Assembly (NCBI GenBank): GCA_023375785.1
Contig: SZWC01004957.1
Location: 81,198 to 128,242, forward strand
Direction: 5' to 3'
Source of the DNA: Penium margaritaceum
Taxonomy: Eukaryota; Streptophyta; Zygnematophyceae; Desmidiales; Peniaceae
Length of the DNA stretch: 47,045 nucleotides
The translations under genes and the position numbers were made by a program. Below, piece after piece: positions 1 to 10,600 of this stretch (its first letter is position 1; each line of letters opens with the position of its first letter). Below the pieces are notes generated by a model that was not told where the DNA came from, did not search any database, and saw only the letters and a program-made list of their open reading frames with translations.

Positions 1-5
1 GGGGG

Positions 6-52
<47 letters not shown>
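1..52. repeat. GA dinucleotide microsatellite
   Basis: After six G residues the sequence is an almost pure (GA)n run with one interruption (an AAA near position 19). It is a simple repeat at the window edge, with no coding content. Confidence 0.9.
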
Positions 53-54
<2 letters not shown>

Positions 55-754
55 CACCTTCCACGCTTGGATGTGTGTTGGATGATGCGCTTCAGCTGGC
101 GCTTCCGTCCCTGTCATGGCCACCACAGCGCTGTGCATGGCTGGGAACACGCGTGCCCAGCACCGACAGGCAGGACAGCACAGGGGGGTGCCGCCTGTCT
201 CCGCCTGCTGCTGTTGATGCTGAGAGCCGGGCCGACTGATGAACAGTCTCTCTCCTCCGCTGCCGGGAGCTGCATGGTGCACCCCGTCAGCCTCCTTGGC
301 CAAGGGAAGGAGGTCAAGCCGTGAGAGGCAGGTGGGATGGAACGTCCGCCCACAGATCCCGCCGCACGGCACGACGTGATCACTCCCACGCGCTCTCATC
401 CCTTCTCCTCCATGCACCTTCCCCTGCGACGCCTGCTGGGGCTGGTGCGCGAGTCCGTCGCTGTCTTCGCCGCTCATCCGACAGCAGCTGAAGGCCTGCA
501 GCAGCCAGCGGCAAGGGAGCGACAGAGGGAGAACCGCATGCGCATGCGTGCTATCGGTTAAGATGCCTGAACCACAAGCAAAACACCCAGAGGCAGATGG
601 GACCACTCTTCGGTCTGGAGACTCGGGCTCTAGAGGTCCGTCTCGTGTTGGTGCTGAAGGGAAGGCAGCACTCTTCCTGCAGCCACTTGAAGTCCCTTTT
701 CGCATACATGCCAGCTTTCCATGCTTCATGGTGATGGTCACACAAAGGAATCTC
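53..754. other. GC-rich 3' flank, no gene recognised
   Basis: This GC-rich stretch lies downstream of the long minus-strand ORF and may include its 3' UTR. Short frames exist on both strands, but none has a recognisable domain. I see no RNA gene or repeat here. Confidence 0.4.
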
Positions 755-2180
755 TCAGAGCTCGAAGGCTTGGGGAAAGGCGTGCAAGAGTGGGTGGCTG
801 GATGTGGGGGGGGAAGGGGGGGGGGCGCTCACCATAGCCACTGCTGCTGTCCCAGCAGAAGACGGCGATGAAGCTAAGGATGCGCAGTCGTCCCTTCTGC
901 CACTGCTGCATCCACTGCGTTGGCAAGCCAGCTGGTACAGCCGCTGCAGCAGATGCCTCACAGTGAGCTTCAGCCGCGTAACCTCAGCAGCTGAACTATC
1001 CCTGGACACACAGCTGGACCTAGACCTTGACCTGCTGCAGCTGCTCCCCCTGCCACCCTTCTCTTGTCCTGGATCACTGCCATGCACCACAACGTTCCCA
1101 AGACCAGCAGCACTACTGACAGCTCNACACCCATCCCTGTCTGCGCGGCCAAGTGCCCCTTTGACTTTACACGAGTGCCCACTCTCCTTGTCGAGCAAGG
1201 TGCCCTCTGCCGCTAGATCTCTGGGGCTCTCTGCCACGGTCAGCGCCACGAGCTGGCGAGCAAGGGCCACGGTGCGGGTGTGGATGCGTGCGACCTCAGC
1301 CTCCACCGGCGACGTCCGTTTCCTCCGTTTCACATGGCTCTGCATGCCGCTGCCTTCTGCCTCGCTGCTGCTGCTGCCCTCCCCGCAGTCGCTGCTACTG
1401 CCGCTGCTGCAGCTGGTGCTGTGGCAGCGGGTGCGTGGGCTCCGAGTGCGGCTGCGGCTGCTGCTGCGGCTGTGGCTGCCGCGGAGCCTCTTCACAGGCA
1501 GCAGTCTGAGGTCCCTGCCACAGGTCTCCCCGTGCTCGCCGCGGTGCACGTTCCACCAGCCACTGCTGCTGGCTGCTGCCTCGGACGCCGTCCCAGCCCC
1601 GCTCTCCAACCCCAAGGCCACCACCACCCTGTTCCCCTCCCACCCTCGTTCCTCCTCTTCGTCACCTACCTCTTCTTGCCCCTCCTCTTCTCCCGGTGAT
1701 CCTCCCTCACACCCATGATGGTGATTCCCCTCCCTCCTGCTGTGAGCAACAGCGGCATCACTCTCCTCTCCCTCCTCTTCACTCGACGCAGGCGAGAGCT
1801 GGCTGCTGCAGCTAACCGAGGGACACACCCACCTCCGCTGCCCTTCTGCCTCAACCTTGGCCTCCGGCCTGCCACCGCCCTCTGCCATGTCCATTCTTGA
1901 TGCAGCCTTCTCCAGCTCGCCGTCTCCACTGTCTGGAGTACTCAGGCCAATGCCCACGTGGCAACAAAATGCTTGTTCTACCTCATTCTTCCCCAAAGAC
2001 TCGTCATCCTGATGAAGCCGCTCAACTCCCTTAACCCTGCCTCCGTCCTCTCGGGCCTCGTCTGCACCCTTGTGCTCCCGCTGTTTCTGCCATTGCTGCA
2101 TCTCAACTGGCTTTGGTTGCTGTTCAACCTCCTTTCCCTCGTCTCTCAAATGTAGAGCATTCCCAAGGTGCAAGGACAAA

Positions 2181-2222
<42 letters not shown>

Positions 2223-2237
2223 TGCTGTTGTTGCCGA

Positions 2238-2298
<61 letters not shown>

Positions 2299-3083
2299 CA
2301 AGGATGCTGGGCCACATTGTGGGCAACTGCGGCATAGCCAACAAAGCCGCAGCTCCGCAGCTGCAGCGGCGGGAGGGACACCCGCAAGCGCGGCGGCCGG
2401 TGCCAGGGCCCTTGCCCTTCTGCCGCCTAGCGTGCGTGGGCTTGGGAGGGCAAGCCCCGCACTTGCACATGCGGGCAGGGCACCCACACGCACGCCGCCC
2501 CGTCCCAGGCCCTTTCACCCCTTTCGGTTTTCTCCCCGACTGCTGCTGGAGAAGGAGGTGCAAGGGAAATGGAGGGAGGGGTCNCTCCTCTTCTCCCGGT
2601 GATCCTCCCTCACACCCATGATGGTGATTCCCCTCCCTCCTGCTGTGAGCAACAGCGGCATCACTCTCCTCTCCCTCCTCTTCACTCGACGCAGGCGAGA
2701 GCTGGCTGCTGCAGCTAACCGAGGGACACACCCACCTCCGCTGCCCTTCTGCCTCAACCTTGGCCTCCAGCCTGCCACCGCCCTCTGCCATGTCCATTCT
2801 TGATGCAGCCTTCTCCAGCTCGCCGTCTCCACTGTCTGGAGTACTCAGGCCGATGCCCACGTGGCAACAAACTGCTTGTTCTACCTCATTCTTCCCCAAA
2901 GACTCGTCATCCTGATGAAGCCGCTCAACTCCCTTAACCCTGCCTCCGTCCTCTCGGGCCTCGTCTGCACCCTTGTGCTCCCGCTGTTTCTGCCATTGCT
3001 GCATCTCAACTGGCTTTGGTTGCTGTTCAACCTCCTTTCCCTCGTCTCTCAAATGTAGAGCATTCCCAAGGTGCAAGGAAAAA

Positions 3084-3122
<39 letters not shown>

Positions 3123-3137
3123 TGCTGTTGTTGCCGA

Positions 3138-3180
<43 letters not shown>

Positions 3181-4416
3181 CAAGGATGCTGGGCCACAGT
3201 GTGGGCAACTGCGGCATAGCCAACAAAGCCGCAGCTCCGCAGCTGCAGCGGCGGGAGGGACACCCGCAAGCGCGACGGCCGGTGCCAGGGCCCTTGCCCT
3301 TCTGCCGCCTAGCGTGCGTGGGCTTGGGAGGGCAAGCCCCGCACTTGCACATGCGGGCAGGGCACCCACACGCACGCCGCCCCGTCCCAGGCCCTTTCAC
3401 CCCTTTCGGTTTTCTCCCCGACTGCTGCTGGAGAAGGAGGTGCAAGGGAAATGGAGGGAGGGGTCCGGGAGGGGGTGCCCCAGCTGCTGCGGCCGCAGCA
3501 GCAGCTGCTGCTGCCGTGGACAGGCCAGCAGGAGTGGGGGGACATGGGTACCCTGCAGCATTCAGCCACGCGGCCAGAGCTGCTACAGGGTTGCTGTTGC
3601 CCTTGCTGGGCAGGGATGCAGAGCCTTGCCCTCCTGCAGCTGCTGCTCCTGCTGCTGCCACTGCTGCGTCCCCAGCCACATCTCTGTTGTGCAGGGTTGA
3701 TGACACACCAGCTACGAGTCCTGGTGCTGCTGCTGCTACTATAGGTTGGAGGGGAAGTCTGGGCATCGATGCACATCCAGGCCCTTGCCGCTGCTGCAAA
3801 GCCGCAGTGGGGCACTGCGGTAGGGCCATGGCAGCAGGCGGCAGCACCAGCACGTTGGGAGCCTTCTCCAGCAACCCAGCCGTAGAACCCCATGGCATCC
3901 TGCACGTTGCAGAAGCTGGTGCGGCAGCAGCGGCAGGGGAGGCGGCGGGGGAAGGGTGACCGAGCGGGACGGCTGGGGACGGCGGGCGGAGGGAGAACGG
4001 GGAGGAAGCGGGTGCAGAACGGGGGCTGGATTCAAGCCCTGCAGTGGATGGCGTTCTGGGAGCCAGGCTGGTGGCAGATTTGCTATTATTGGCAGTGTCG
4101 GGCCTCTCGCGACTGCTGCTTATGGCAATAGCTGCAGCCGCTGCTGGCCCTGCACGCGACGCTTCTGCTGCTGGTGGCCTGCCGACTTGTGCTGTTGTAG
4201 CTGCCAACAGCGATGATGAACTATGAATGGGCTCTGTAACAGCCTGTGCCTGTCTGGCTGAACGGCCGCTTCGGTAGTCTTTGCTGCAGCTGCTCCTCGC
4301 TTTCTTTGCCTTCTGCTGCGGTTGATGCTGTTGCTGTCGCTGGTGCTGCTCTTCTTGAATCTGAGCCAAGGCCTTCAGATCCCCAGCTGCAGCTGCGGTT
4401 TTAGCAGAAGCAGCAT

Positions 4417-4452
<36 letters not shown>

Positions 4453-5524
4453 TACCAGCAGCAGCAGGAGTACCAACAGCAGCAGCAGCGGCAGTGGCGG
4501 CTATGGGAGCACATGACGAGGCTGACACGGCAAGTTCCGCCGCGGCCGCCGCCGCAGCAGCAGCAGCAGGCCCAGCAAAAAGATTGAAGGCACAGTCCCT
4601 ACTCGGTAGGAGCAAGGGACTGGAGCCAACGGAGACCGCCGGCGCAAGCGCACTGGCGCTGGAAAGACACGGGGAGGCCGACGCCGCGGCAGCCGACTCG
4701 TGCAGGCCAAGACCACCACCAATCCGAAAACTAGGAATTAAAGCGCCTTTGGAGCTTTCCCTCACATTCGGCGCCTCAACGTGAAAATCGGAGCAAGCGG
4801 AAGGGGAAAGAGGGGCAGTGGATAAAGGTGAAGGCGTGGCTGCGAGGGAGGAGGAGAAAGGAGACGGGGATCTGCTGGGCGAAGGGAACCACGCAGCAGA
4901 AGAAGTGTGGGTGAACCCATCGCTTGCGGCCTTGAATGGAGGTTGGGGGGGCGTGCGCGACCCCGCACACGCCATTGGCGTTGGTTGCTGGTGCTGTGCT
5001 AAGGGGCCTGCTATCCTCGCGCTGCTGCTGCTGCTGCTGCACTGGTGTTGCTCCTGCGGCACTTGCTCTCCTGACTTACCCTCCTGATGGGACCGCTGCA
5101 CACTTGTTGGCTTGACATCGCATCCGGCCGTGGAAGAAGCAAAGGCTTCAGCTGCCATGCCGTCTTCTGCAGAACCCCACGGCTGCCGCCGATGCTTCTG
5201 CTGCTGCTGCTGCTGTTTGTGCTGTTGCTGCTGCTGCTGCTGCCGCTGCTGCTGCTGCTGTAACCCTTGGCTGGACAGGTGCACACATGGGCCGGCAGTG
5301 AGTGGAGCGGTCTTAGTGGTTTGTGAAGGTGCTGCAGGCCCGCCACTAACGCCTCCTTCCTGGTTGTGAAGCTCAACTGCCGAGGTAAAGACGATGCGTC
5401 TGTTGGTGCTGCTCATGCCAACGTCTGCGCTGCTGCTGTTGCTGCTGCCGCTGTCGACTTGACTGCCCACGTGGGCAGCCAGTAACAGCCCTGGGTCGTT
5501 GACAGCGGGCGAACAATCCGCCAT
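755..5524 (-). CDS. Long Gln/Ala/Ser-rich protein with repeated Cys-rich basic motif
   Basis: This is an intronless minus-strand frame of about 1,589 codons. I chose the ATG at 5522-5524 because an in-frame TGA lies about 50 bp upstream; a TTG five codons earlier is less likely. The stop is TGA at 755-757. From the N terminus it has a Ser-rich start, a polyQ block (5191-5261), long Pro/Ser/Ala stretches with polyA runs (about 4400-4560), a Cys-rich basic motif repeated twice (KGPGTGRRACGCP...CxCG), polyQ tracts, an acidic Glu-rich segment, an Arg-Ser-rich segment and two short amphipathic helices near the C terminus. Basic, RS-rich and Cys-rich parts suggest a nuclear, possibly nucleic-acid-binding protein; this is inference. 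No known family is recognised. The middle is duplicated around an N at 2584, so true length may be about 1,290 codons. An N at 1126 makes the C-terminal frame less certain. Confidence 0.6.
1126..1126. other. Ambiguous base (possible contig join)
   Basis: A single N lies inside the C-terminal part of the long minus-strand ORF. The frame continues across it, but a hidden gap of unknown size cannot be excluded, so residues after it may not belong to the same frame. Confidence 0.9.
1682..2583. repeat. Copy 1 of 0.9-kb direct duplication
   Basis: This block is repeated at 2585-3465 in the same orientation, with only a handful of substitutions (e.g. CATTGTGGG versus CAGTGTGGG) and different CAG-repeat lengths. 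It ends exactly at an N. It codes for a Cys-rich motif pair, a polyQ tract and an acidic region of the long ORF. Confidence 0.95.
2183..2294 (-). repeat. CAG trinucleotide tract (polyQ), copy 1
   Basis: A CTG run on the + strand reads as polyglutamine on the coding minus strand, interrupted by an Arg-His-Arg. It is longer than its counterpart in the second copy of the duplication, as expected for an unstable triplet repeat or for two haplotypes. Confidence 0.9.
2584..2584. other. N at junction of duplicated blocks
   Basis: A single N separates the two 0.9-kb copies. The left copy stops at GGGAGGGGTC and the right copy begins at CTCCTCTTCT. This is the pattern expected when overlapping contig ends are laid side by side rather than merged. 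Confidence 0.9.
2585..3465. repeat. Copy 2 of 0.9-kb direct duplication
   Basis: Matches 1682-2583 with few substitutions and about 21 fewer bases, mostly in the CAG tract. Beyond 3465 the sequence goes on into unique coding sequence, whereas copy 1 stops at the N. Confidence 0.95.
3086..3177 (-). repeat. CAG trinucleotide tract (polyQ), copy 2
   Basis: Counterpart of the 2183-2294 tract. It encodes two polyQ runs around Arg-His-Arg on the minus strand and is shorter than copy 1. Confidence 0.9.
5191..5261 (-). repeat. CAG trinucleotide tract near the N terminus
   Basis: CTG-rich on +, encoding an interrupted polyglutamine stretch (with Arg, His and Lys) about 90-115 residues into the long minus-strand protein. 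Confidence 0.85.
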
Positions 5525-6640
5525 TTCTTTTCCAGCCAAGCGGGAAAGGCTGTTCCTTTGTTCCTTTTTTCACCTGGTTTCTGCCAAAGCTCTGAAGTGT
5601 GTTGGCCACTTCAACTGACGATGCGATGGAGAGCGGCAGTACCATGCAGGAAAGCGCGGGAGGAGCGTGGGAAAGTCGGGATAAGAGATGGAATTCGGGA
5701 GCTGCGAGTAAGCTCTGTTGCTTCGCAGAGGCTGAGCGACAGCCCGCGACACCAGAGCAGGACGGTGAGCCGGATGGAGAGACAAGGTCGACGCCGAAGG
5801 CAAGCCAGAGACGCACGGCGGAGAACCTTACTCCACAGGTGGCAGCTGACAGCCTACTAAACTACTAGAAAGCGCACAATAGAAATTCTTGGCGAATTCC
5901 GGGATGAAGCGACGGGGTGGTAACGTCTGCAGAGGGATCGCTGGCGGGACGGCGTGCGCCTCGATTTCCGCATGTGAAACCTTCACAACTTGGTCGAAAT
6001 GCAGGATGATGGAGGGCTGGTTCACTGTCCGGACTGACGAGACAGTGCGATGGTGTGCTTCACGCGTGCAGCCGAGGGCATGGTAAGGCGAGGCGTTTCA
6101 GTCGGATTTGGGGGAGGAGGGCAGGAGGGTGAGGTGGTAGGGTGCGCGCAAACGGATGGACGGCCTCCGCGAAGCGCGCAGGGGAGTAAGGGCTAAACGG
6201 GCCACGCCATTGGTCCGACGGTGCCGCTGCGCTGGCATGCCTTCCTTCCTCTGAGAGGTTTGGGGGGGGGGGGGTTGGTGGGGGGGAGGGGGGAGACTCT
6301 AGGCTCCGGTAAACAGTCGTTTAAACGAAGCATCGGCGGACAAAGTGGGAAGTTTTCGTTGTTGGATTATAGTGAGATTGTTGCGGCAAGAGCCGTCAGG
6401 CGCTCAGCAGTCGCGGACGGCGTGTGGTATGGGTTGACCTTGAAGCGGCTTCGCAGTATCACATCACACGATTCTTGTTTCCGTCAAGACACTGCACGCC
6501 ATCGACGAAATACCAAACTCCATCTGAAAGACAATACTCGACATCTATGTCTGGTGTGCAACCGCAGGTAGTATTGAATACAGTTATCTGCATTCAAAAG
6601 CAGATGCTTCGTTCATGACAAAATCTTGACGAATTCAGGG
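5525..6640. other. GC-rich 5' flank, no gene recognised
   Basis: Upstream side of the long minus-strand gene, so it should hold its promoter and 5' UTR, but I see no clear TATA box. It includes an unusually long G-run at 6260-6297. GC content falls sharply near the end of this stretch. Confidence 0.4.
6260..6297 (+). repeat. G-rich run, potential quadruplex
   Basis: TTT followed by a run of about thirteen G, then GGTTGG, eight G, A, and six more G. Four or more G-tracts lie within 40 bases, which would allow G-quadruplex formation. The function is unknown and it may be only low-complexity sequence. Confidence 0.5.
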
Positions 6641-7477
6641 TAACTTACTCTTTATATATAACAGGAATTTTCTATGTGATATAAGCCATTTGAAATCATA
6701 TTCGTTGTGAAGGTTCTTAACAAAGATAAATAAATTGCAATAAAGCCCTTATTAGAAAGGTAATGGTTCCAACAATGTGCAATCCCGTGTGGAAAGAGGG
6801 AGGGTTATCAGTAGGTGAACAAAATCATCTCATCATTGTGCTAAGATGAACACATTCAACATTCTGGCAATAGTAATAACTTCACAAGTAATCAATGGGG
6901 CACACAATAACAAGTAAAGCATAAACACAAAAGCACAAGTTGGATGTTTCATGTTACAAGTTATAACCAAATGAAATTGCAATAAAATAAACTAGATTGA
7001 ATACATAAAAAGTTTCATTTTTTAATGATTAAACACAATAACCTTTCTCTCCATTTCTTTCGTTCAATGATCCATTCTCTTTGGTTTAAACACATTTTGC
7101 TAAAATATCACGCTAGGCATAATGCATGCCTTCCATGCCATCAACAGAAAATGACGAAATTCATTTGTTTCTTATTATTCTAGTGCATCATTCATAATAA
7201 AAATGATTTCATGAGCATGGCAATTTCGATTTAACAACACTTCAAATACATGGAGTTTTCACTCCCACAAAGTACATGGTCTTGACCACCTACCTCTTGT
7301 GCGGTATGTAAGCTGACTTTTTCTAACATGCACTTTTCACACATACGAAATGAAAAATTGCACATAAAATTTTTTCAACAAGGCAAATGAATGCTTCTTT
7401 CATGAAATCCTATTTTGCGTTTTTCAAGTTTGTATCCATTTCAATGATGTGATAACACACACCTCCCTTTATTGGTC
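6641..7477. other. AT-rich intergenic DNA
   Basis: Low-GC sequence between the GC-rich gene region and copia element E1. It is rich in stops in all frames. I see no coding, RNA or repeat feature; it appears to be the DNA into which E1 inserted. Confidence 0.5.
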
Positions 7478-7482
7478 ATAAC
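7478..7482. repeat. Target site duplication of E1, left
   Basis: ATAAC immediately precedes the left LTR and corresponds to ATAAT immediately after the right LTR (16982-16986). Four of five bases match; the difference is a C/T transition. Confidence 0.75.
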
Positions 7483-8627
7483 TGTTGAGACGTGCGATAA
7501 CTGCTCTAGTGTCAAGCTCCGATATGGTGAAGACAACACTGCATTCCAAGCATTGTACGGAAAGTTCAAGATTTTACGGTGAATTCCTGGGACCACGCCT
7601 ATTCAAAATTCTCTCTTTTACACGCCAGATAAATTCTTACAACCAGCCCTGAAGGAGTCTAAAGGGCCTGGAGTATAATGTATTGTGCTGGCATGCGCAA
7701 GGGGGTTGCGCATACCTCTAGTTAGCTCTAGCAAGGAGGGGAGCTACCTACTACACAGCACTACACACCAATTCTAGTCAGGGAGTCCTCTGACTGACAG
7801 GGTAAGACTCATGCACCCTTGCCATGAGATCCACACTACATCAACATCACCATGCATGGAGCCTGGTTGCTTCTACCTGCATCGGCCAATCTGGTACAAC
7901 CTTTAGGAGGCTCCTAATCAATGGATCTAATGCAACAGAATGACAGGATCAATGGTCCTCAGAGAAAAGCCTACAGAGGTAGTAACCTCCTTGGGAAGCT
8001 GCACCTCAACACCTGATGAAGCTTCCTCAAGAAGGAAGCTTCTCCTTGAACTTGTAGGGATGCCAGTAACAACTTTGACCTGCAAGAAGCTTCACCTGGA
8101 AGGAAGATTCTCCAAGAGGCAGTTGACCTAAACTACAGGAAGGAAGCTTCTCCTTCAAAGGGTCAACTTGCCAAGTCCACAGGTCTAGAAGGGGAAGCTC
8201 CTCTGAGTTCAGATCCATCTCTCAACATCTCGGCATTCTACAAGAACTCAGCTTTGCTCAAGCCTCTAACTCTAGAGCCAAGACCAAGACTTTGCTAAAG
8301 ATCCCTCTAAGGCCCCTATTAGCCTGGCAATGCCAGCAAGCCTAGGAGGAGGCTACCCTAGAGGCCAGTCAACCTGGAGACTGCGTCAAGACCCTTGCCA
8401 CAAAAGCCTACAAGGTGTAGCAAGGCGTGACCCCTCTGTGGGCCAGGAGCTATGCTAGCCTAGTGTGCTAACCTTTTCATGTAACATACTTGTACTTTGT
8501 ATCATTCAAGATTCTAGTCCATAGTTCTCAACCCTTCTCCTACTATTGTACATGTTGCACTGCTAATCACCCAAAGATCCTATTGGTAAGGGTCCTAGCC
8601 CTTACTATTTGTCTCACAAAACAAACA
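7483..8627 (+). repeat. E1 5' LTR
   Basis: Starts TGTTGAGACG and ends ACAAACA. It aligns along its length with 15839-16981. It contains a cluster of GAAGCTTC palindromes at 8018-8150. The position matching the TATA box of the 3' LTR is eroded here. The primer binding site follows directly. Confidence 0.92.
8018..8150 (+). promoter_or_regulatory. Heat-shock-element-like cluster in E1 5' LTR
   Basis: GAAGCTTC occurs at 8018, 8035, 8086 and 8143, and GAAGATTC at 8103. Each fits GAAnnTTC, the paired-unit core of the heat-shock element bound by HSF trimers. The same cluster is kept in the 3' LTR. HSF binding is inferred, not shown. Confidence 0.6.
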
Positions 8628-8641
8628 TGGTATCAAAGCAC
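8628..8641 (+). other. Primer binding site of E1 (initiator-Met tRNA type)
   Basis: TGGTATCAAAGCAC begins directly after the LTR-terminal CA. It resembles the complement of the 3' end of initiator methionine tRNA (TGGTATCAGAGC), the usual plant copia primer. Confidence 0.88.
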
Positions 8642-8800
8642 TAAGCGGTGCTCTCAGCTGTTAGTATCCACAGTAGTAGCATACTACATTGGTGGAGGAG
8701 ACATTCTCCACTAGCCCTGTACAAGTGCTAAGCCGGAGGTGGAGGTGACGCCACTTCACGCGTGTGAGCGGCGTTCCATCTGCACAAGAGCACGAGCAAC

Positions 8801-10600
8801 ATGGAAGAGGAGAACGCTCAGTCATCTTCTCTTACACTTGATGACCAATCAGTTTTGCATGGCATGCACATGGGAGAAGAGCAGGGGTGCCATGTCGTAG
8901 ACCACACACAATATGAAGCTACAAGGGCGCAAGGCTTGGCTGATGAGGCACAACGCATGGCGCAATAAGAAGTCGTAGCATGTCAAGCTGTGGAGCAAGA
9001 AGGGGAGGTGTTGAGGCAACACATTGCCGCTTAAGAGCTCCTTCCTTAATAGAAGCAGCTTACCCATACAACTAAAGCATCGTAGACACAACAGCTATAA
9101 TCGTCACATGCGGCTCAAGCAACCCAAATCGCACAACTTTACAAGTAGCTGACATCGGCTAAGCAACAACAACTTCAAAAGGAGCAACTTGAGCAACTAT
9201 AGCAACAACAACATCAGATGTAGTGGCAACATGGTTCACAAGGATCGTTTGCACATCTGCCTAGAGTCAACCCTCCTTCAGTCATGTAGCTAGCCATGTC
9301 TCCGTATGTGCAGCCGGCTGCACCAACTCAAGGAGGCATGCCACATCCGTTTTTGGCTCAACAGCCACAACCAGCTCCAATGGTGCCACCCATGGCACAC
9401 TACCAGAAAATGCACTAAGCATTAGGACCACAACCCTTTGCGGCATAGCCAGCACTAGTCCACGTGCAAGTAGTAGTACCACCACATGGGCCACAACCAA
9501 TGGCAGAAGGCTTTCTGCCACTCCCACATGCGATAGCACAAGGCAAAGCGTACCAAGGCCTGGAGGATGGTGTGCCCTAAGCAACAGCCTCACTACATCT
9601 GCACAAGCTCAAGCTTGACAAATTTGATGGCAAGAACTTCCCGCACTGGGCGTACAAGTTTAAACAAGCGCCTCAGATACATGGCATCTAGAAGTTCGAC
9701 AATGGGCACTACACGCCTCCGCCCCCGGGATCGTTGTCTGGCGTGGTGGCTTAGTACAAATACTTCACCCAACCTGCTTTCATGGTGCTCAACGACCACC
9801 TAACTCCGCGCATCCAACAAGCCATACGGATGTACAAGGAGAATGCTTGGCCAGCTCGCCAAGCTTAATCCTACTTGCTAAGGAAATACATGTCTTGCAA
9901 CTCAACCTTCAAATCTCACCTCTTGATGCAAATGTCGCACATCAACCTCAATGAATTTGAAAACATCCAGTCCTAAATCAACAAAGTGAAGTCACTTTCC
10001 GATCATCTTATATTAACAAACGCTCCTGTCTTTGAGCTTGTGTTTTTGACCCTTCTCCCTAATGGTTTGACAAGGGACTGGGACATTCTCCAACAAGTAC
10101 TCACGTTAAAGCATGAAGCAAAGGTTACGAAAGTGTACATTTGCAAGATGCAACGCGACCGGTAGCAGACAAGAGAGAAGGAAATAATCCTCATCAATGT
10201 AACATACCAAGGTGTGAGCTCTACTGTGTCCATTTCTTAGCCCTCGCAAAACAGCTAGTCCACGAGGAACTCCGCATCTACCCAGTCGTCTGGCCACTCT
10301 AGACCAAATGCCAACACTCGTAGTGCACACGGCCAAAATGCAGGGTCACGACTTGCGGTTGAGTGCCATTTTTATAAAATGATTGGGCATATAAAGCGTG
10401 AGTGTAGAATAAGGATGTGGGATGAGGAGCAAGAAAAGCGATAGCAATGTTACAAAACAAACAATTCAGGAGGAAAGGGGGAGAAGAGGGCAACTGGTAG
10501 TAAGGAGAAGCAGCCAGAGAAGGGCAATAACAAAGAAGCCAAGAAGCAGGATGGAGGTAAGGAAAAGAAGTTTGACTACACAGGGTTAGTCTTCCACCTC
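8801..10600 (+). pseudogene. E1 gag
   Basis: Copia gag starting at the ATG at 8801, 173 bp after the PBS. The reading frame holds without frameshift into the protease region. The N-terminal part is Gln-rich, the middle matches the UBN2-type gag core (LDKFDGKNF...HW, then TFKSHLL), and the C-terminal zinc knuckle lies at 10364-10405. There the CCHC pattern reads C-x2-Y-x4-H-x4-C: the second Cys is Tyr. The frame is broken by over 20 TAA/TAG codons but no TGA in this segment. Gag packages the RNA into virus-like particles. The same region in E2 is clearly homologous from the initial Met (shared DDQSVL and LADEA). Confidence 0.88.

Noticed and set aside
2070..3959. Long + strand frames rich in polyCys, polyLeu or polyAla opposite the long ORF
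   Set aside because: These are shadow frames created by the CTG/CAG repeats and by the low stop density of GC-rich DNA; the minus-strand frame is far longer and has non-repetitive protein-like parts.
8018..8150. GAAGCTTC motifs as mere HindIII-site coincidence
   Set aside because: AAGCTT alone would not recur four times within 135 bp in four LTRs with both flanking G and C kept; variants such as GAAGATTC also keep the GAAnnTTC pattern rather than the restriction site.
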